From the NCBI RefSeq assembly GCF_000720475.1, contig NZ_JOAP01000003.1:217144-281143 (forward strand): a DNA stretch of 64,000 nt, given 5' to 3'. Under the pieces are notes generated by a model. It was given only the letters and a program-made list of their open reading frames with translations. It did no database searches and was not told where the DNA came from. A program made the translations under genes and the position numbers. Source of the stretch: Streptomyces aureocirculatus. Lineage in GTDB: Bacteria; Actinomycetota; Actinomycetes; Streptomycetales; Streptomycetaceae. Positions 44,140-52,753 of the stretch are shown one piece after another. The number at the start of each line of letters is the position of its first letter. The stretch's first letter is position 1.

Positions 44140-44358
44140 ATGGCACACAACCCCCATGCTCCTCAGGGTCCCGAGGGCCAGCACGACCCGGCGGGCTCCA
44201 CCCAGATGTTCCGCGCCTTCGTCGACGAGCCGCCGCAGGGCGGCCGCGCTCAGCAGCGGCAGGCGGCGGCCCCGGCGGGCCCGCGCGTCGGGCTCATTCT
44301 CGGCGTGATCGTCGGCGTCGTGATCGTCGCGGCGGTGGCCTGGCTCGCGCTGAAGTAG
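44140..44358 (+). CDS. Small single-pass membrane protein, unknown function
   Basis: The 72-residue product has a polar N-terminal 48 residues (His/Pro/Gln-rich) and one C-terminal helix (VGLILGVIVGVVIVAAVAWLAL), so it is a tail-anchored-like protein. Codon use is clearly coding. It is divergent from the marR operon. I do not recognise a family. Confidence 0.75.
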   Translation: MAHNPHAPQGPEGQHDPAGSTQMFRAFVDEPPQGGRAQQRQAAAPAGPRVGLILGVIVGVVIVAAVAWLALK

Positions 44359-44379
44359 CCACCCCGTAGCCGCTTCGCC

Positions 44380-44485
44380 GCTTCGGACTCGCTGCTTCCG
44401 CTGCGCTGCTTCGTGTTTCCGTTCCGCTGCTTCTGTTCCGTTCCGCTGCTTCTGTTCCGCGTCGTCCGCTTCTGTTCCGCGTCGG
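44380..44485. repeat. CCGCTGCTTCTGTTCCG-type low-complexity repeat
   Basis: The short region between converging genes holds several copies of GTTCCGCTGCTTCT and related words at about 44409-44480. It runs directly into the duplicated stop region of the lipoprotein gene. Confidence 0.7.
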
Positions 44486-44525
44486 CTACTTCCACCGCAC
44501 GTCGGCTACTTCCACCGCACGTCGA
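44486..44525 (-). repeat. 20-bp perfect duplication of the lipoprotein gene end with stop codon
   Basis: CTACTTCCACCGCACGTCG(G/A) is present at 44486-44505 and 44506-44525. On the minus strand each copy reads GACGTGCGGTGGAAG-TAG, the last codons (DVRWK) and stop. The copy downstream of the true stop is in another frame. Confidence 0.9.
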
Positions 44526-45363
44526 CGTCCCGCGTCTCGATGTGCATACCTAGCGGAACACGCCACCAGTCGACACAAATCGGCCAAGTCTTCTGCACGG
44601 TTCTCCCGGCCCCGAGGGGCGCCGGGAGCTTCCGTGTGGACTCGATCGTTCCCCAGTCCACGCCGAGGCCGCCGATGATGTGCGTGCTGAGGGTAACGCT
44701 GCCCGAACGCACCGGTGCGCCACCGGTGTTGCGGAAGCTGAGGGTCACGTCCTCGCACCAGCGCTTGTCGGCGGCCTGGCGCCGGGGTGCGCCGACCTTC
44801 AGGGCCGCGGGGGCCGGTGGGGCGGGGGTGCTCGGCGGGCGGGTGGCCCCGGGGGCGGTCGGGTCGCTCCCGCTGCTGTTGCCGGGACGTCCGGGCCGGT
44901 GATCGCCTTCGCCGTTCCCGTTCCCGTTCCCGGTCGCGTTGTCGTTCCCGTCGAGGCCGCTGCTGCCCGGTGCCGGGCTCCGGCTGCCGGGGGTCGTGGG
45001 GCTGCGGTTGCCCGGGGTGTCCTGGGCGCGCGAACTCGGCCCCCGGTCAGGGGACTTGACGTCCCGGTCCGGGTCCGCGCCGGGCTCTCCCGGGCCCTGG
45101 CCCGGAGCCGCACCCGGAGGCCTCCCTGAGGGTGCCCCCGAGGGCCTGCCGTCCAGCGGTACGAACTCCACGCCCCCGCCGGGTGGTACCGCCCCGTCAG
45201 GGCCCGCCTCCGGGCCGTCCGCGGCCGCGCCGGTGGCCACATGACCCTCGCGTCCGTCGCCGCCGCACGCGGCGAGCAGCCCGCCCACGCACAGCACGAC
45301 CGCCGAGGCCCCGGCCAGGGCACCCCGGCGGCCACGTCCGCCACTCCACGCACCAGGAAGCAT
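44506..45363 (-). CDS. Secreted lipoprotein with Pro/Gly/Asn linker, unknown function
   Basis: The 285-residue precursor has a lipoprotein signal (ALAGASAVVLCVGGLLAAC, lipobox LAAC), about 150 residues of disordered linker with GNGNGNGEG and PGSRSP repeats, and a C-terminal beta domain of about 90 residues (WCEDVTLSFRNTGGAPVRSG, IIGGLGVDWGTIESTRKLP, KTWPICVDWWRVPLGMHIE) with two Cys. It is probably attached to the outer face of the membrane. The gene lies downstream of sigN on the same strand with about 100 bases between. The function is unknown. Confidence 0.82.
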   Translation of the reverse strand: MLPGAWSGGRGRRGALAGASAVVLCVGGLLAACGGDGREGHVATGAAADGPEAGPDGAVPPGGGVEFVPLDGRPSGAPSGRPPGAAPGQGPGEPGADPDRDVKSPDRGPSSRAQDTPGNRSPTTPGSRSPAPGSSGLDGNDNATGNGNGNGEGDHRPGRPGNSSGSDPTAPGATRPPSTPAPPAPAALKVGAPRRQAADKRWCEDVTLSFRNTGGAPVRSGSVTLSTHIIGGLGVDWGTIESTRKLPAPLGAGRTVQKTWPICVDWWRVPLGMHIETRDVDVRWK

Positions 45364-45462
45364 CGCGCCAGTGTGGCTGACGCTCCGTCAATTAGGAACC
45401 CTGTCAACAGGACCGGGGGGCGGCAGTTCGGCCATGGGCGGCCAGGGCGGCCGGGGAGCGGC

Positions 45463-46335
45463 TCAGTCCGCGATGAGCCCTTCCCGCAGTTGTGCCAGCG
45501 TGCGCGTGAGCAGCCGGGACACATGCATCTGTGAGATGCCGACCTCTTCGCCGATCTGCGACTGCGTCATGTTGGCGAAGAACCGCAGCATGATGATGCG
45601 GCGCTCGCGCGGCGGCAGCTTGGCGAGCAGCGGCTTGAGGGACTCGCGGTACTCGACGCCCTCAAGGGCGGTGTCCTCGTACCCGAGGCGGTCCGCGAGG
45701 GAGCCCTCGCCGCCGTCGTCCTCGGGTGCGGGCGAGTCGAGCGACGACGCGGTGTACGCGTTGCCGACGGCGAGGCCGTCGACCACGTCCTCCTCGGACA
45801 CGCCGAGCACGGCGGCCAGTTCGGGCACCGTGGGCGAGCGGTCCAGGCGCTGGGCGAGGTCGTCGCTGGCCTTCGTCAGGGCGAGCCGCAGCTCCTGCAG
45901 CCTGCGCGGCACGCGCACGGACCAACTGGTGTCCCGGAAGAAGCGCTTGATCTCACCGACGACGGTCGGCATCGCGAACGTCGGGAACTCCACGCCGCGT
46001 TCGCAGTCGAACCGGTCGATCGCCTTGATCAGGCCGATGGTGCCGACCTGGACGATGTCCTCCATCGGCTCGTTGCGGCTGCGGAAGCGGGCCGCCGCGT
46101 AGCGCACGAGGGGGAGGTTGAGCTCGATCAGGGTGTCTCTGACGTACGCGCGCTCGGGACTGTCCTGAGCGAGCGTCGCGAGCCGCAGGAACAGGGAGCG
46201 GGACAGGGTGCGGGTGTCGATGACTTCCGGGGCCGCGGTGGCCTCGGAACCGTGAAGCGCGTCGGGCGCTGATCCGCTCTCGCTGTCTTCGAGCGTGAGC
46301 GTGAGCACCTTCGAGCTGCCCTGGTCTGCGGACAT
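45463..46335 (-). CDS. sigN: SigB/SigF-type RNA polymerase sigma factor, SigN orthologue
   Basis: ATG 46335 follows AAGGGGG; the longer open frame upstream lacks coding bias. The 290-residue protein has sigma region 2 ([42 protein letters not shown]), region 3 and region 4 ([37 protein letters not shown]). It opens [13 protein letters not shown], which I recall for S. coelicolor SigN. SigN is a stress/development sigma factor expressed in the aerial hyphae base. It lies directly downstream of the sigF paralogue, and both share the same core motifs. A 240-base spacer should hold its own promoter. Confidence 0.9.
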   Translation of the reverse strand: MSADQGSSKVLTLTLEDSESGSAPDALHGSEATAAPEVIDTRTLSRSLFLRLATLAQDSPERAYVRDTLIELNLPLVRYAAARFRSRNEPMEDIVQVGTIGLIKAIDRFDCERGVEFPTFAMPTVVGEIKRFFRDTSWSVRVPRRLQELRLALTKASDDLAQRLDRSPTVPELAAVLGVSEEDVVDGLAVGNAYTASSLDSPAPEDDGGEGSLADRLGYEDTALEGVEYRESLKPLLAKLPPRERRIIMLRFFANMTQSQIGEEVGISQMHVSRLLTRTLAQLREGLIAD

Positions 46336-46577
46336 GCCACCCCCTTGAGGTCGCGGACGGTCGTGGCTCGCGTTCCGCCGAGGAACGCAGCCTCCACCTG
46401 AATACCGGCGGCGAGGCCCCGGCAAACGCTGTTCCAGCAGAATGTCACATGTCGGCAACACGCTGTAGTGACTTGTCGACAAGTGAGGGTGACATCCGTG
46501 CAGGAAAGAGGGGGTCTGGGACTTTTTCTTCCGAGGCTCCGTCGGTAACGGCCAAAAGGCTGTTCCACCCGATACGG

Positions 46578-47534
46578 TTACGCCTCGATCCGATTTGCGG
46601 ATCGAAGCCGCGCGAAGCTTCTGGCCAGCAGTCGTGACACATGCATCTGGGAAACGCCCAATTCCGCGCTGATCTGGGACTGCGTCAGATTGCTGTAGTA
46701 GCGCAGCAGCAGGATCCGCTGCTCGCGCTCGGGCAGTTGGACGAGCAGATGGCGTACGAGGTCGCGGTGCTCGACGCCGTCGAGGGCGGGGTCCTCGTAC
46801 CCGAGCCGGTCGACGAGGCCCGGCAGCCCGTCGCCCTCCTGCGCGGCCTCCAGGGACGTCGCGTGGTACGAACGTCCGGCCTCGATGCAGGAGAGCACCT
46901 CCTCCTCGGTGATCCGCAGCCGCTCGGCGATCTCCGCGGTCGACGGGGAGCGCCCGAACGAGGTGGTCAGGTCCTCGGTCGCGCCGGTGACCTGCACCCA
47001 CAGCTCGTGCAGCCGCCGCGGTACGTGGACGGTGCGCACGTTGTCGCGGAAGTACCGCTTGATCTCGCCGACGACGGTGGGCATGGCGAAGGTGGGGAAC
47101 TGCACGCCGCGGTCCGGGTCGAAGCGGTCGATGGCGTTGATGAGCCCGATGGTGCCGACCTGGACGACGTCCTCCATCGGCTCGTTGCGGCTGCGGAAGC
47201 GGGCGGCCGCGTACCGCACGAGCGGCAGGTTCGCCTCGATGAGCGCGCCACGCACCCTGCCGTGCTCGGCGCTGCCCGGCTGCAACTGCTTGAGCTGGCC
47301 GAACAGGACCTGGGTGAGGGCACGGGTGTCGGCGCCCCGGGTGCTCGGCGCCTTGGTGCGCGGTGCCGTGTCGGCCGGTGCGGTGTGCGGTGCGTCGTCG
47401 GCCGGCGCGGCCTGGGCGGGGGGTGTCTCGGACGCCTGGGCGGGCGGGGCCTCGCATCCCGGGGCGGGCGGCGCCTCGGCGGCCTGGGCGGGTGGTGCTT
47501 CGGGCGCAGAACTGGCCGGCACGGTCAACGCCAC
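46578..47534 (-). CDS. sigF: Sporulation sigma factor SigF
   Basis: The 318-residue protein has a Pro/Ala-rich N-terminal extension of about 70 residues (PPAQA repeats) and then a SigB-family core: [84 protein letters not shown]. The low-complexity N-terminus and the adjacency to sigN match Streptomyces SigF, a late spore-specific sigma factor. Relatives are held by anti-sigma factors released through PP2C and antagonist proteins; none is adjacent. The tandem sigF-sigN layout suggests ancient duplication. Confidence 0.9.
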   Translation of the reverse strand: MALTVPASSAPEAPPAQAAEAPPAPGCEAPPAQASETPPAQAAPADDAPHTAPADTAPRTKAPSTRGADTRALTQVLFGQLKQLQPGSAEHGRVRGALIEANLPLVRYAAARFRSRNEPMEDVVQVGTIGLINAIDRFDPDRGVQFPTFAMPTVVGEIKRYFRDNVRTVHVPRRLHELWVQVTGATEDLTTSFGRSPSTAEIAERLRITEEEVLSCIEAGRSYHATSLEAAQEGDGLPGLVDRLGYEDPALDGVEHRDLVRHLLVQLPEREQRILLLRYYSNLTQSQISAELGVSQMHVSRLLARSFARLRSANRIEA

Positions 47535-47810
47535 CCCTTCTCCCGCGAGTCCGGCAGAGCTCAGTCGATCCCAGTCAAGCCCGGTCGCACTCGATCAACT
47601 CATCCGTCAAAAGCGGTCATAGCATCACAAGACATGTGCACTGTGTGCAAGCACCCCGAAACTCCGTGTTGACCGGGAAGTTGAGGCGCACGACATGCCA
47701 CAGCCCCGCGCCGGTGCGGTGCGGGGTTGTCGTGGGACGGTGGAAAACGCGAGGTGGCGGAGGTGGACTCCGGCGTCGGGCGCGACTCGGGCGACGGGGC
47801 GCGGACGGCC

Positions 47811-48104
47811 TCAGAACTCGTAGTCGGCGATCACCCACGTGGCGAACTCGCGCCACAGCGCGACGCCCGCCTGGTGGGCCGGGTGCTCCAGGTAGCGCGT
47901 CAGCGCATCGGCGTCGTCGACGGCCGAGTTGATGGCGTAGTCGTACGCGATGGGGCGCGGGGAGATGTTCCAGGCGCACTCCCAGAACCGCAGCTCGGGG
48001 ACGAGCCCGTCGAGCTCCTCGAACGCCTTGACGGCGGCGGCCACCCGCGGGTCGTCGCGCTCGACGCCGTCGTTCAACTTGAAGAGGACCAGATGGCGGA
48101 TCAC
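47811..48104 (-). CDS. Dabb (stress-responsive A/B barrel) protein
   Basis: The 97-residue protein is one dimeric alpha/beta-barrel domain: MIRHLVLFKLNDGVERDDPR at the start, FWECAWNISPRPIAYDYAINSAV and the AYLEHPAHQAG-type helix. Dabb proteins form homodimers; some are polyketide cyclases, but most are of unknown function. A small membrane-protein gene ends 20 bases away on the same strand (48124-48303), so the two are probably co-transcribed. Confidence 0.9.
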   Translation of the reverse strand: MIRHLVLFKLNDGVERDDPRVAAAVKAFEELDGLVPELRFWECAWNISPRPIAYDYAINSAVDDADALTRYLEHPAHQAGVALWREFATWVIADYEF

Positions 48105-48123
48105 GGGCGCTCCCAGTGGTCGG

Positions 48124-48303
48124 TCAGTCGTCCTTGCCGCCGTTGGCCACCCAGGTCATGAAGTCGCCGATGGCCTTGGCGCCGTCCGAAATGCCCTCGA
48201 ACCCTACCTGGACGTAGTCGGCGGCCTGCTCCGGGTCGGTGATGATCACGTAGAGGACGAACACCACGAGCAGGAAAAGAACGATCTTCTTCGGGTCCTT
48301 CAC
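48124..48303 (-). CDS. Small membrane protein, 59 residues
   Basis: A GTG start at 48303, with GGGAAGG upstream, opens a 59-codon frame: VKDPKKIVLFLLVVFVLYVI, then ITDPEQAADYVQVGFEGISD and a short tail ending GGKDD. One membrane helix lies near the N-terminus, followed by an amphipathic cytosolic or external part. Codon use is coding-like. It lies upstream of the Dabb gene with a 19-base gap. The family is conserved in Streptomyces as far as I remember, with no known function. Confidence 0.8.
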   Translation of the reverse strand: MKDPKKIVLFLLVVFVLYVIITDPEQAADYVQVGFEGISDGAKAIGDFMTWVANGGKDD

Positions 48304-48498
48304 GCTGTGGCCTTCCCGTGCCCGCTCATCCCCGCACCCGTGTGCCTTCTGCCGTGTGCCTGTTGCTCCGTCTGTGCCGGGCGAGTCTAACGTGGCGCGA
48401 ACTCACCAGGTTTTTAAGGACCGATGACCCGGCGGCCCGGGGGCCTCGCTGCCCTCTTCCCCCGCCCGTCCAATGCCTGCGTCCCATGCCTTCGCAGA

Positions 48499-48539
48499 TA
48501 TATGAAGGGCCCCGTCCATTGGACGGGGCCCTTCATATA
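48499..48539 (-). terminator. Strong hairpin terminator of tRNA-Ser(CGA)
   Basis: A perfect 19-bp stem, TATATGAAGGGCCCCGTCC (48499-48517) and GGACGGGGCCCTTCATATA (48521-48539), has a 3-base loop and lies four bases beyond the tRNA 3' end. Confidence 0.92.
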
Positions 48540-48543
48540 AAAG

Positions 48544-48628
48544 CGGTAGCGGAGGGATTTGAACCCTCGGTGACTTGCGCCACACTCGCTTTCGAGGCGA
48601 GCTCCTTCGGCCGCTCGGACACGCTACC
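48544..48628 (-). tRNA. tRNA-Ser(CGA)
   Basis: The 85-base class II tRNA on the minus strand has acceptor GGTAGCG/CGCTACC, anticodon loop CTCGAAA with CGA (complement of 48592-48594), a long variable arm, and T-arm GAGGG-TTCAAAT-CCCTC. CCA is not encoded. Confidence 0.97.
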
Positions 48629-48676
48629 GAGAGAGATCCTAGCCCAAGGTGGGCCGTGGTCCGAAATCCGTTTCGG

Positions 48677-49195
48677 CTATCCCTGCCCCGGCGGGGTCCA
48701 GCCCTGCCCCCGGGGAGTGCCGCGGTCCCGGAAGAAGCCCGTGAGGAGTGCTCCGCAGTCCTCTGCGAGTACGCCCTCGACGACTTCGGGGCGGTGGTTG
48801 AGGCGCCGGTCGCGCAGCAGGTCCCACTGCGAGCCCGCCGCGCCCGCCTTGGCGTCGCGGGCGCCGTAGACCACCCGGTCCACCCGGGACTGCTGCAGCG
48901 CCCCCGCGCACATCACACAGGGCTCCAGGGTGACGACGAGCGTGCAACCGGGCAGCCGCCAACTGCCGAGCTTCGCCGCGGCCCGGCGCAGCGCCACGAT
49001 CTCCGCGTGCGCGGTGGGGTCGTGGGCGGCCTCGCGCTCGTTGTGCCCGGTGGCGAGCACCGTCTCGCCGTCCGCGGACAGCACGACAGCGCCGACGGGC
49101 ACGTCACCGCCCCGGACGGCCCGTTCGGCCTCGTCCAGGGCGGCCCGCATCGGCGCCCGCCAGCGGTCTCGTACCGGGTCTGGGAGTTGTGTCAC
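48677..49195 (-). CDS. tadA: tRNA-specific adenosine deaminase TadA
   Basis: The 172-residue zinc deaminase has H63-A64-E65 (THAEI-type motif in PTAHAEIVAL) and the EPCVMCAGA motif with C93 and C96. It converts A34 to inosine in tRNA-Arg(ACG), which is encoded at 27082-27154. GTG 49195 is the start used; the N-terminus before MRAALDEAERAV is variable in the family. The upstream neighbour, nine bases away, encodes the usual tRNA-adenosine-deaminase-associated protein, so they form an operon. Confidence 0.93.
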   Translation of the reverse strand: MTQLPDPVRDRWRAPMRAALDEAERAVRGGDVPVGAVVLSADGETVLATGHNEREAAHDPTAHAEIVALRRAAAKLGSWRLPGCTLVVTLEPCVMCAGALQQSRVDRVVYGARDAKAGAAGSQWDLLRDRRLNHRPEVVEGVLAEDCGALLTGFFRDRGTPRGQGWTPPGQG

Positions 49196-49204
49196 ACGGT
49201 GAAC

Positions 49205-49759
49205 CTAACGGACGGTTTCGAGGACCTCCGCGGCTCCGAGGATGTCGGCGATCTCGTTGAGCGCGTCACCGCTCACCAGGCCGAGCAGGTCCTTCTCCGG
49301 CACGCCCAGGTCGCTGAGGATCTCCGTGTCGCCGAGAGCGCCGGAGGGCACGGCCTCGCCCGCGGTGTCCGTCCCGTCCGGCTCGGGGACGTCGGCCTCG
49401 GACTCGCCGTCCTCGGTGCCGTCGAGGTCCAGGGCGTCCAGGTCGTCGGCCACGTCGTCCGGGTCGCGGCCCAGCATCTCGTCGGTGAGCAGGATCTCGC
49501 CGTACGCGCTGCGCGATGCGGCCGCCCCGTTCGAGACGAAGATGCGCGGGTCCTCCTCGCCGTCGATGCGCACGACGCCGAACCAGGCGCCCTCCTGCTC
49601 GATGAAGACGAGCACTGTGTCGTCGTAGTTCTCGCTGAGCTCGGCGGCGGCCTCGCGGGCGAGGTCGGTCAGATCCGACAGGGTCTCCACATTGTCGAGC
49701 TCCGTGTCGCTCGCTTCCCACCCGTCTTCGGTGCGCGCGAGCAGTGCGGCGAAGTACAC
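49205..49759 (-). CDS. tRNA adenosine deaminase-associated protein
   Basis: I choose GTG 49759 because GGGAGA lies seven to eight bases upstream and the product opens MYFAALLARTEDGWEA as in relatives; ATG 49780 is the alternative. The 184-residue acidic protein has an N-terminal alpha/beta part (VETLSDLTDLAREAAAEL, TVLVFIEQEGAWFGVVRIDG, DPRIFVSNGAAASRSAYGEI), a poly-Asp linker (DPDDVADDLDALDLDGTEDG), and a C-terminal helical part. It is found next to tadA across actinobacteria; its biochemical role is not known to me. Its stop lies nine bases before the tadA start. Confidence 0.88.
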   Translation of the reverse strand: MYFAALLARTEDGWEASDTELDNVETLSDLTDLAREAAAELSENYDDTVLVFIEQEGAWFGVVRIDGEEDPRIFVSNGAAASRSAYGEILLTDEMLGRDPDDVADDLDALDLDGTEDGESEADVPEPDGTDTAGEAVPSGALGDTEILSDLGVPEKDLLGLVSGDALNEIADILGAAEVLETVR

Positions 49760-49951
49760 CGTGACTCTCCCACTGTTCATAGGCGCCGGTTGGGGATCCC
49801 CCCGGCGGACGTAGGGGGCGGGAGTGCTGTTCCAAGCCCCGCCCACTCGGAATCGTGGCAGAAACAACGGCTTCAGGAGAGGTCTTCCGGCCGCTGTGTT
49901 CGCGTCGCGTCTCGAATCGCGGGCCGCGGTCGGTGCCGCGGGCCCCCGCGG

Positions 49952-50167
49952 CTACCAGCGGAACGTACGCATACGCATCGCCTGTCGCAGTCTGGCCGCC
50001 CGGGCGCGGCGCGGTGTCACCCGGGCCCGCAGTTCGCGGGCCTCGTTCAGCTCGTGCAGGAACTGGGCGCGCCGCCTGCGGCGCTCGGCGTCGGTCTCTC
50101 GTGCTTCCCGCGTTTCCCGTGCTTCCCGGTCGGGCATCGGCCACACCACCCCAGTTCGTATTTCCAC
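49952..50167 (-). CDS. Small basic Arg-rich protein conserved in Streptomyces
   Basis: A GTG start at 50167 is preceded by GGAGGGAAG. The 71-residue product is almost half Arg and Glu, with a predicted helix (EARETREARETDAERRRRRA) and a C-terminus of the type RRARAARLRQAMRMRTFRW that recurs in Streptomyces proteins. It is divergent from upp. It may bind nucleic acid or the ribosome, by charge only. Confidence 0.7.
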   Translation of the reverse strand: MEIRTGVVWPMPDREARETREARETDAERRRRRAQFLHELNEARELRARVTPRRARAARLRQAMRMRTFRW

Positions 50168-50315
50168 CTTCCCTCCGGGGCTGCGATTGATGCCAGTGGG
50201 GTGGTGGCAGTGCGGTGGGGCTGGGCTCGGGGGTGGGGTCGGGAGCTGGGGCTCCGGCTGTGGGCCGGGGCTGGGCCGGGAGCTTGGGCTGGGGCTGGGG
50301 GGCGCTTCGCCCGGT

Positions 50316-50321
50316 TACTGT
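50316..50321 (+). promoter_or_regulatory. -10 box for a leaderless upp transcript
   Basis: TACTGT ends seven bases before ATG 50328, so the expected transcription start coincides with the start codon. No Shine-Dalgarno sequence is present upstream, which supports leaderless translation. Confidence 0.55.
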
Positions 50322-50327
50322 TGAACA

Positions 50328-50963
50328 ATGCGGATCCACGTCGTCGACCACCCGCTGGTGGCGCACAAACTCACCACACTGCGCGACAAGCGCACCGACT
50401 CCCCGACCTTCCGGCGCCTCGCCGACGAGCTGGTCACCCTGCTCGCGTACGAGGCCACCCGGGACGTGCGCACCGAGCAGGTCGACATCGACACGCCGGT
50501 GAAGACGACGACCGGCGTCAAGCTGTCCCACCCGCGGCCGCTTGTCGTGCCGATCCTGCGCGCGGGGCTCGGCATGCTCGACGGCATGGTCCGGCTCCTG
50601 CCGACCGCCGAGGTCGGCTTCCTCGGCATGATCCGCAACGAGGAGACGCTACAGGCGTCCACGTACGCGACCCGCATGCCCGAGGACCTCTCCGGCCGTC
50701 AGGTGTACGTCCTCGACCCCATGCTCGCCACCGGCGGCACGCTGGTCGCGGCGATCCAGGAGCTCATCAAGCGCGGCGCGGACGATGTGACCGCCGTGGT
50801 GCTGCTCGCCGCCCCGGAGGGCGTCGAGATCATGGAGCGGGAGCTCGCGGGGACGCCGGTCACCGTCGTGACCGCCGCGGTGGACGAGCGTCTGAACGAG
50901 AGCGGGTACATCGTGCCTGGGCTCGGTGACGCGGGGGATCGGATGTACGGGACCGCCGAATAG
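50328..50963 (+). CDS. upp: Uracil phosphoribosyltransferase
   Basis: The 211-residue enzyme makes UMP from uracil and PRPP. It shows [16 protein letters not shown] at the N-terminus, [12 protein letters not shown], the PRPP loop [16 protein letters not shown], and the C-terminal uracil-binding [17 protein letters not shown]. It has the full family length. The -10 box is so close that the transcript is probably leaderless. The gene is alone, divergent from the Arg-rich small protein. Confidence 0.97.
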   Translation: MRIHVVDHPLVAHKLTTLRDKRTDSPTFRRLADELVTLLAYEATRDVRTEQVDIDTPVKTTTGVKLSHPRPLVVPILRAGLGMLDGMVRLLPTAEVGFLGMIRNEETLQASTYATRMPEDLSGRQVYVLDPMLATGGTLVAAIQELIKRGADDVTAVVLLAAPEGVEIMERELAGTPVTVVTAAVDERLNESGYIVPGLGDAGDRMYGTAE

Positions 50964-51018
50964 GCGCGCAGCAGGCTGCGTACGCCGAATCGGGTGTGTG
51001 CTTGTGCTCTGCTTGAGC

Positions 51019-51735
51019 TCAGCAGTTCTTGCCGTCCGCCGACGGCTTCGAGGGCGTCGATGAGGGCTTGGCGAGTGCCGCCAGGGCCTTGTCGGCGTCC
51101 TCCTTCTTCGCCAGGTCCTTGAACCGGCTCCCCAGGATCAGGTCGACCTCGCCGCCCTTGCGGGTGTCCGTCTGCCGCTGCGCCCCCGTGAGCTGCGTCG
51201 CGAGCACGGGCAGCGCGGTGTCCGTCGCCGACTTCGCGCCGAGCACTATCCCGGGGCCCTCGACCTTCTTGTCGTACGCCTTCGTCGCGTTGCCCACCTT
51301 GCCGATGGCGAAGCCGCGCTTCCTCAGCTCGTCCGCCGTGTCCTTGGCCAGGCCGCCTCGCGGGGTGGCGTTGAAGACGTTGACCTTGATCTGGGCCGGT
51401 TTGGGGAGTGGGTTCTGGTTCTGCTGGTTCTGGTTCTGCTTCTGGTTCTGCTTCTGGTTCTGGTTCTGGTTCTGGTTCTGCTGTTGTTGGTTCTGCTGCT
51501 GCCGGGGTGTGTCCGTCACGCAGTCCTTCGTTCCGCTCGCGGCGGACGCCTCGTCCTTGCCGCTGAACACGTCGATGAGCTGCAGACTGCCCCAGCCGAG
51601 CAGGCCGACAACGGCTAGTGCCGCGATCGCCGCGAGCACGATCCGGCGACGGCCGCTCGGGCGGCGCATTCGCGGGTACTTGTCCCCCGTGATGCGGTAC
51701 TTGCCGCCCATGCCGGGGGGAGTGAGCATGCTCAT
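51019..51735 (-). CDS. Membrane-anchored LytR_C-domain protein with Q/N repeat
   Basis: The 238-residue protein has a basic N-terminus, one membrane helix (RIVLAAIAALAVVGLLGWG), a short external segment, a Gln/Asn/Lys repeat of about 35 residues (QNQNQNQKQNQKQNQ type, about residues 78-108), and a LytR_C domain (IKVNVFNATPRGGLAKDTAD, GFAIGKVGNATKAYD, VDLILGSRFKDL). LytR_C often accompanies LCP wall-polymer ligases but occurs alone here. The repeat DNA is built of 6-bp GGTTCT/GCTTCT units and could change length by slippage. Confidence 0.88.
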   Translation of the reverse strand: MSMLTPPGMGGKYRITGDKYPRMRRPSGRRRIVLAAIAALAVVGLLGWGSLQLIDVFSGKDEASAASGTKDCVTDTPRQQQNQQQQNQNQNQNQKQNQKQNQNQQNQNPLPKPAQIKVNVFNATPRGGLAKDTADELRKRGFAIGKVGNATKAYDKKVEGPGIVLGAKSATDTALPVLATQLTGAQRQTDTRKGGEVDLILGSRFKDLAKKEDADKALAALAKPSSTPSKPSADGKNC

Positions 51736-51819
51736 GGGCGCAGCGTAGTGCTGTGCGGTGGGGATTCCTACTAAATGATCATTGCTCGGACGTCAGGGCA
51801 ACCCGAAAGGGTCAATGTC

Positions 51820-51885
51820 GGGCGATGCCGGTCCGCGGATGGTCCGGAGATGGCCCGCGGATGGTCCGGAGGCGGTCCGGAGGCG
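51820..51885. repeat. GGTCCGGAGGCGG-type tandem repeat
   Basis: Roughly three degenerate copies of a 21-bp unit (GCGGATGGTCCGGAGATGGCC and relatives) follow the stop of the 51910-52206 gene on the minus strand. It does not include the stop codon. Confidence 0.7.
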
Positions 51886-51909
51886 GTTCTGTGGCGGGCC
51901 CCTGGGAGG

Positions 51910-52206
51910 TCAGCCCAGTTCGAGTACGCGGGCGTGCAGCACCTGGCGCTGCTGGAGCGCGGCGCGGACCGCTCGGTGCAGTCCGTCTTCCAGGTAGAGG
52001 TCGCCCTGCCACTTCACGACGTGCGCGAAGAGGTCGCCGTAGAACGTGGAATCCTCGGCGAGCAGGGTCTCCAGGTCCAGTTGGCCCTTGGTCGTCACGA
52101 GCTGATCGAGGCGGACCGGGCGCGGCGCGACGTCCGCCCACTGCCGGGTGCTTTCCCGGCCGTGGTCGGGGTACGGCCGGCCGTTTCCGATGCGCTTGAA
52201 GATCAC
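51910..52206 (-). CDS. Conserved actinobacterial 98-residue protein
   Basis: The ATG start gives MIFKRIGNGRPYPDHGREST, then VAPRPVRLDQLVTTKGQLDL, DSTFYGDLFAHVVKWQGDLY and LHRAVRAALQQRQVLHARVL. This small protein is strongly conserved in actinomycetes as I remember. Some databases label it a VapB-type antitoxin, but no toxin gene is adjacent and I see no clear DNA-binding motif. It follows upp and LytR_C in the usual Streptomyces order. Confidence 0.82.
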   Translation of the reverse strand: MIFKRIGNGRPYPDHGRESTRQWADVAPRPVRLDQLVTTKGQLDLETLLAEDSTFYGDLFAHVVKWQGDLYLEDGLHRAVRAALQQRQVLHARVLELG

Positions 52207-52753
52207 ACGGAAAGCCTACCGGTCAAGGCTCACCGGGCGCAGCCTCGACGGGCGAGTGCGACGCCGGGAAATGATGCCGGAAAGTGGGACAAACCGGGAA
52301 GACTCAAGCCCTGCCGTCTACGCCCGTGGACGGAAACCGCCCGAACGGGTTGGGTTCCGGGGGGTGTGTGTCCGCTGGGGGCGGGGGTTGCCCGTTTTCG
52401 CCTTTCCGTTTGTGGGGGTGGCGGGGTCGTGGCGGTATGGCCGTGCTCGCGTAGTGGACACTCCCTGGCTTCCCCGCACCGTAAGTGTGTCGCTTGGCAC
52501 GCTGCGCTCGGTCATACCGCCACGACCCCTCCGGTCGCGACAGCGTCTGCGGCCCGGTGCCTCTTGCGGCTTCCGCCGCCCGTCCGTCCCCCTCTGTGGG
52601 CAACTGGTCCGCCAGGGGCGGAACGGGTGGGCACAGCCCAACTGCCGGGCGCCCGTTCTGTGGGGGGAGGGGCACAGCCCAGGCCCGGGGGCGATGGGCG
52701 GTGCCGGAAAACTCGGGTGCGGGGCGGTATCCGCTTCGCCTAGCCTCGGGGGC
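52207..52753. other. Long intergenic region with a 16-bp inverted repeat
   Basis: These 550 bases have no convincing gene. The sequence is G-rich on the plus strand (GGGGGTGTGTGTCCGC, GGGGGCGGGGG). A perfect 16-bp inverted repeat encloses 75 bases (52423-52438 and 52514-52529). GGGCACAGCCCA-type words occur at 52629 and 52670. It could be a decayed small mobile element or a structured RNA. Confidence 0.5.
52423..52529. repeat. Perfect 16-bp inverted repeat flanking 75 bases
   Basis: GGGGTCGTGGCGGTAT (52423-52438) and ATACCGCCACGACCCC (52514-52529) match without error. The 75-base interior has no reading frame. The layout suits a MITE-like remnant or a long hairpin transcript. Confidence 0.85.

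Noticed and set aside
49205-49759. Asp-rich tadA neighbour as an anti-restriction or DNA-mimic protein
   Set aside because: Its constant position beside tadA and its family N-terminus identify it as the tRNA-deaminase-associated protein.
51910-52206. VapB-type antitoxin
   Set aside because: There is no toxin partner and no visible DNA-binding fold; its broad conservation fits a housekeeping role better.
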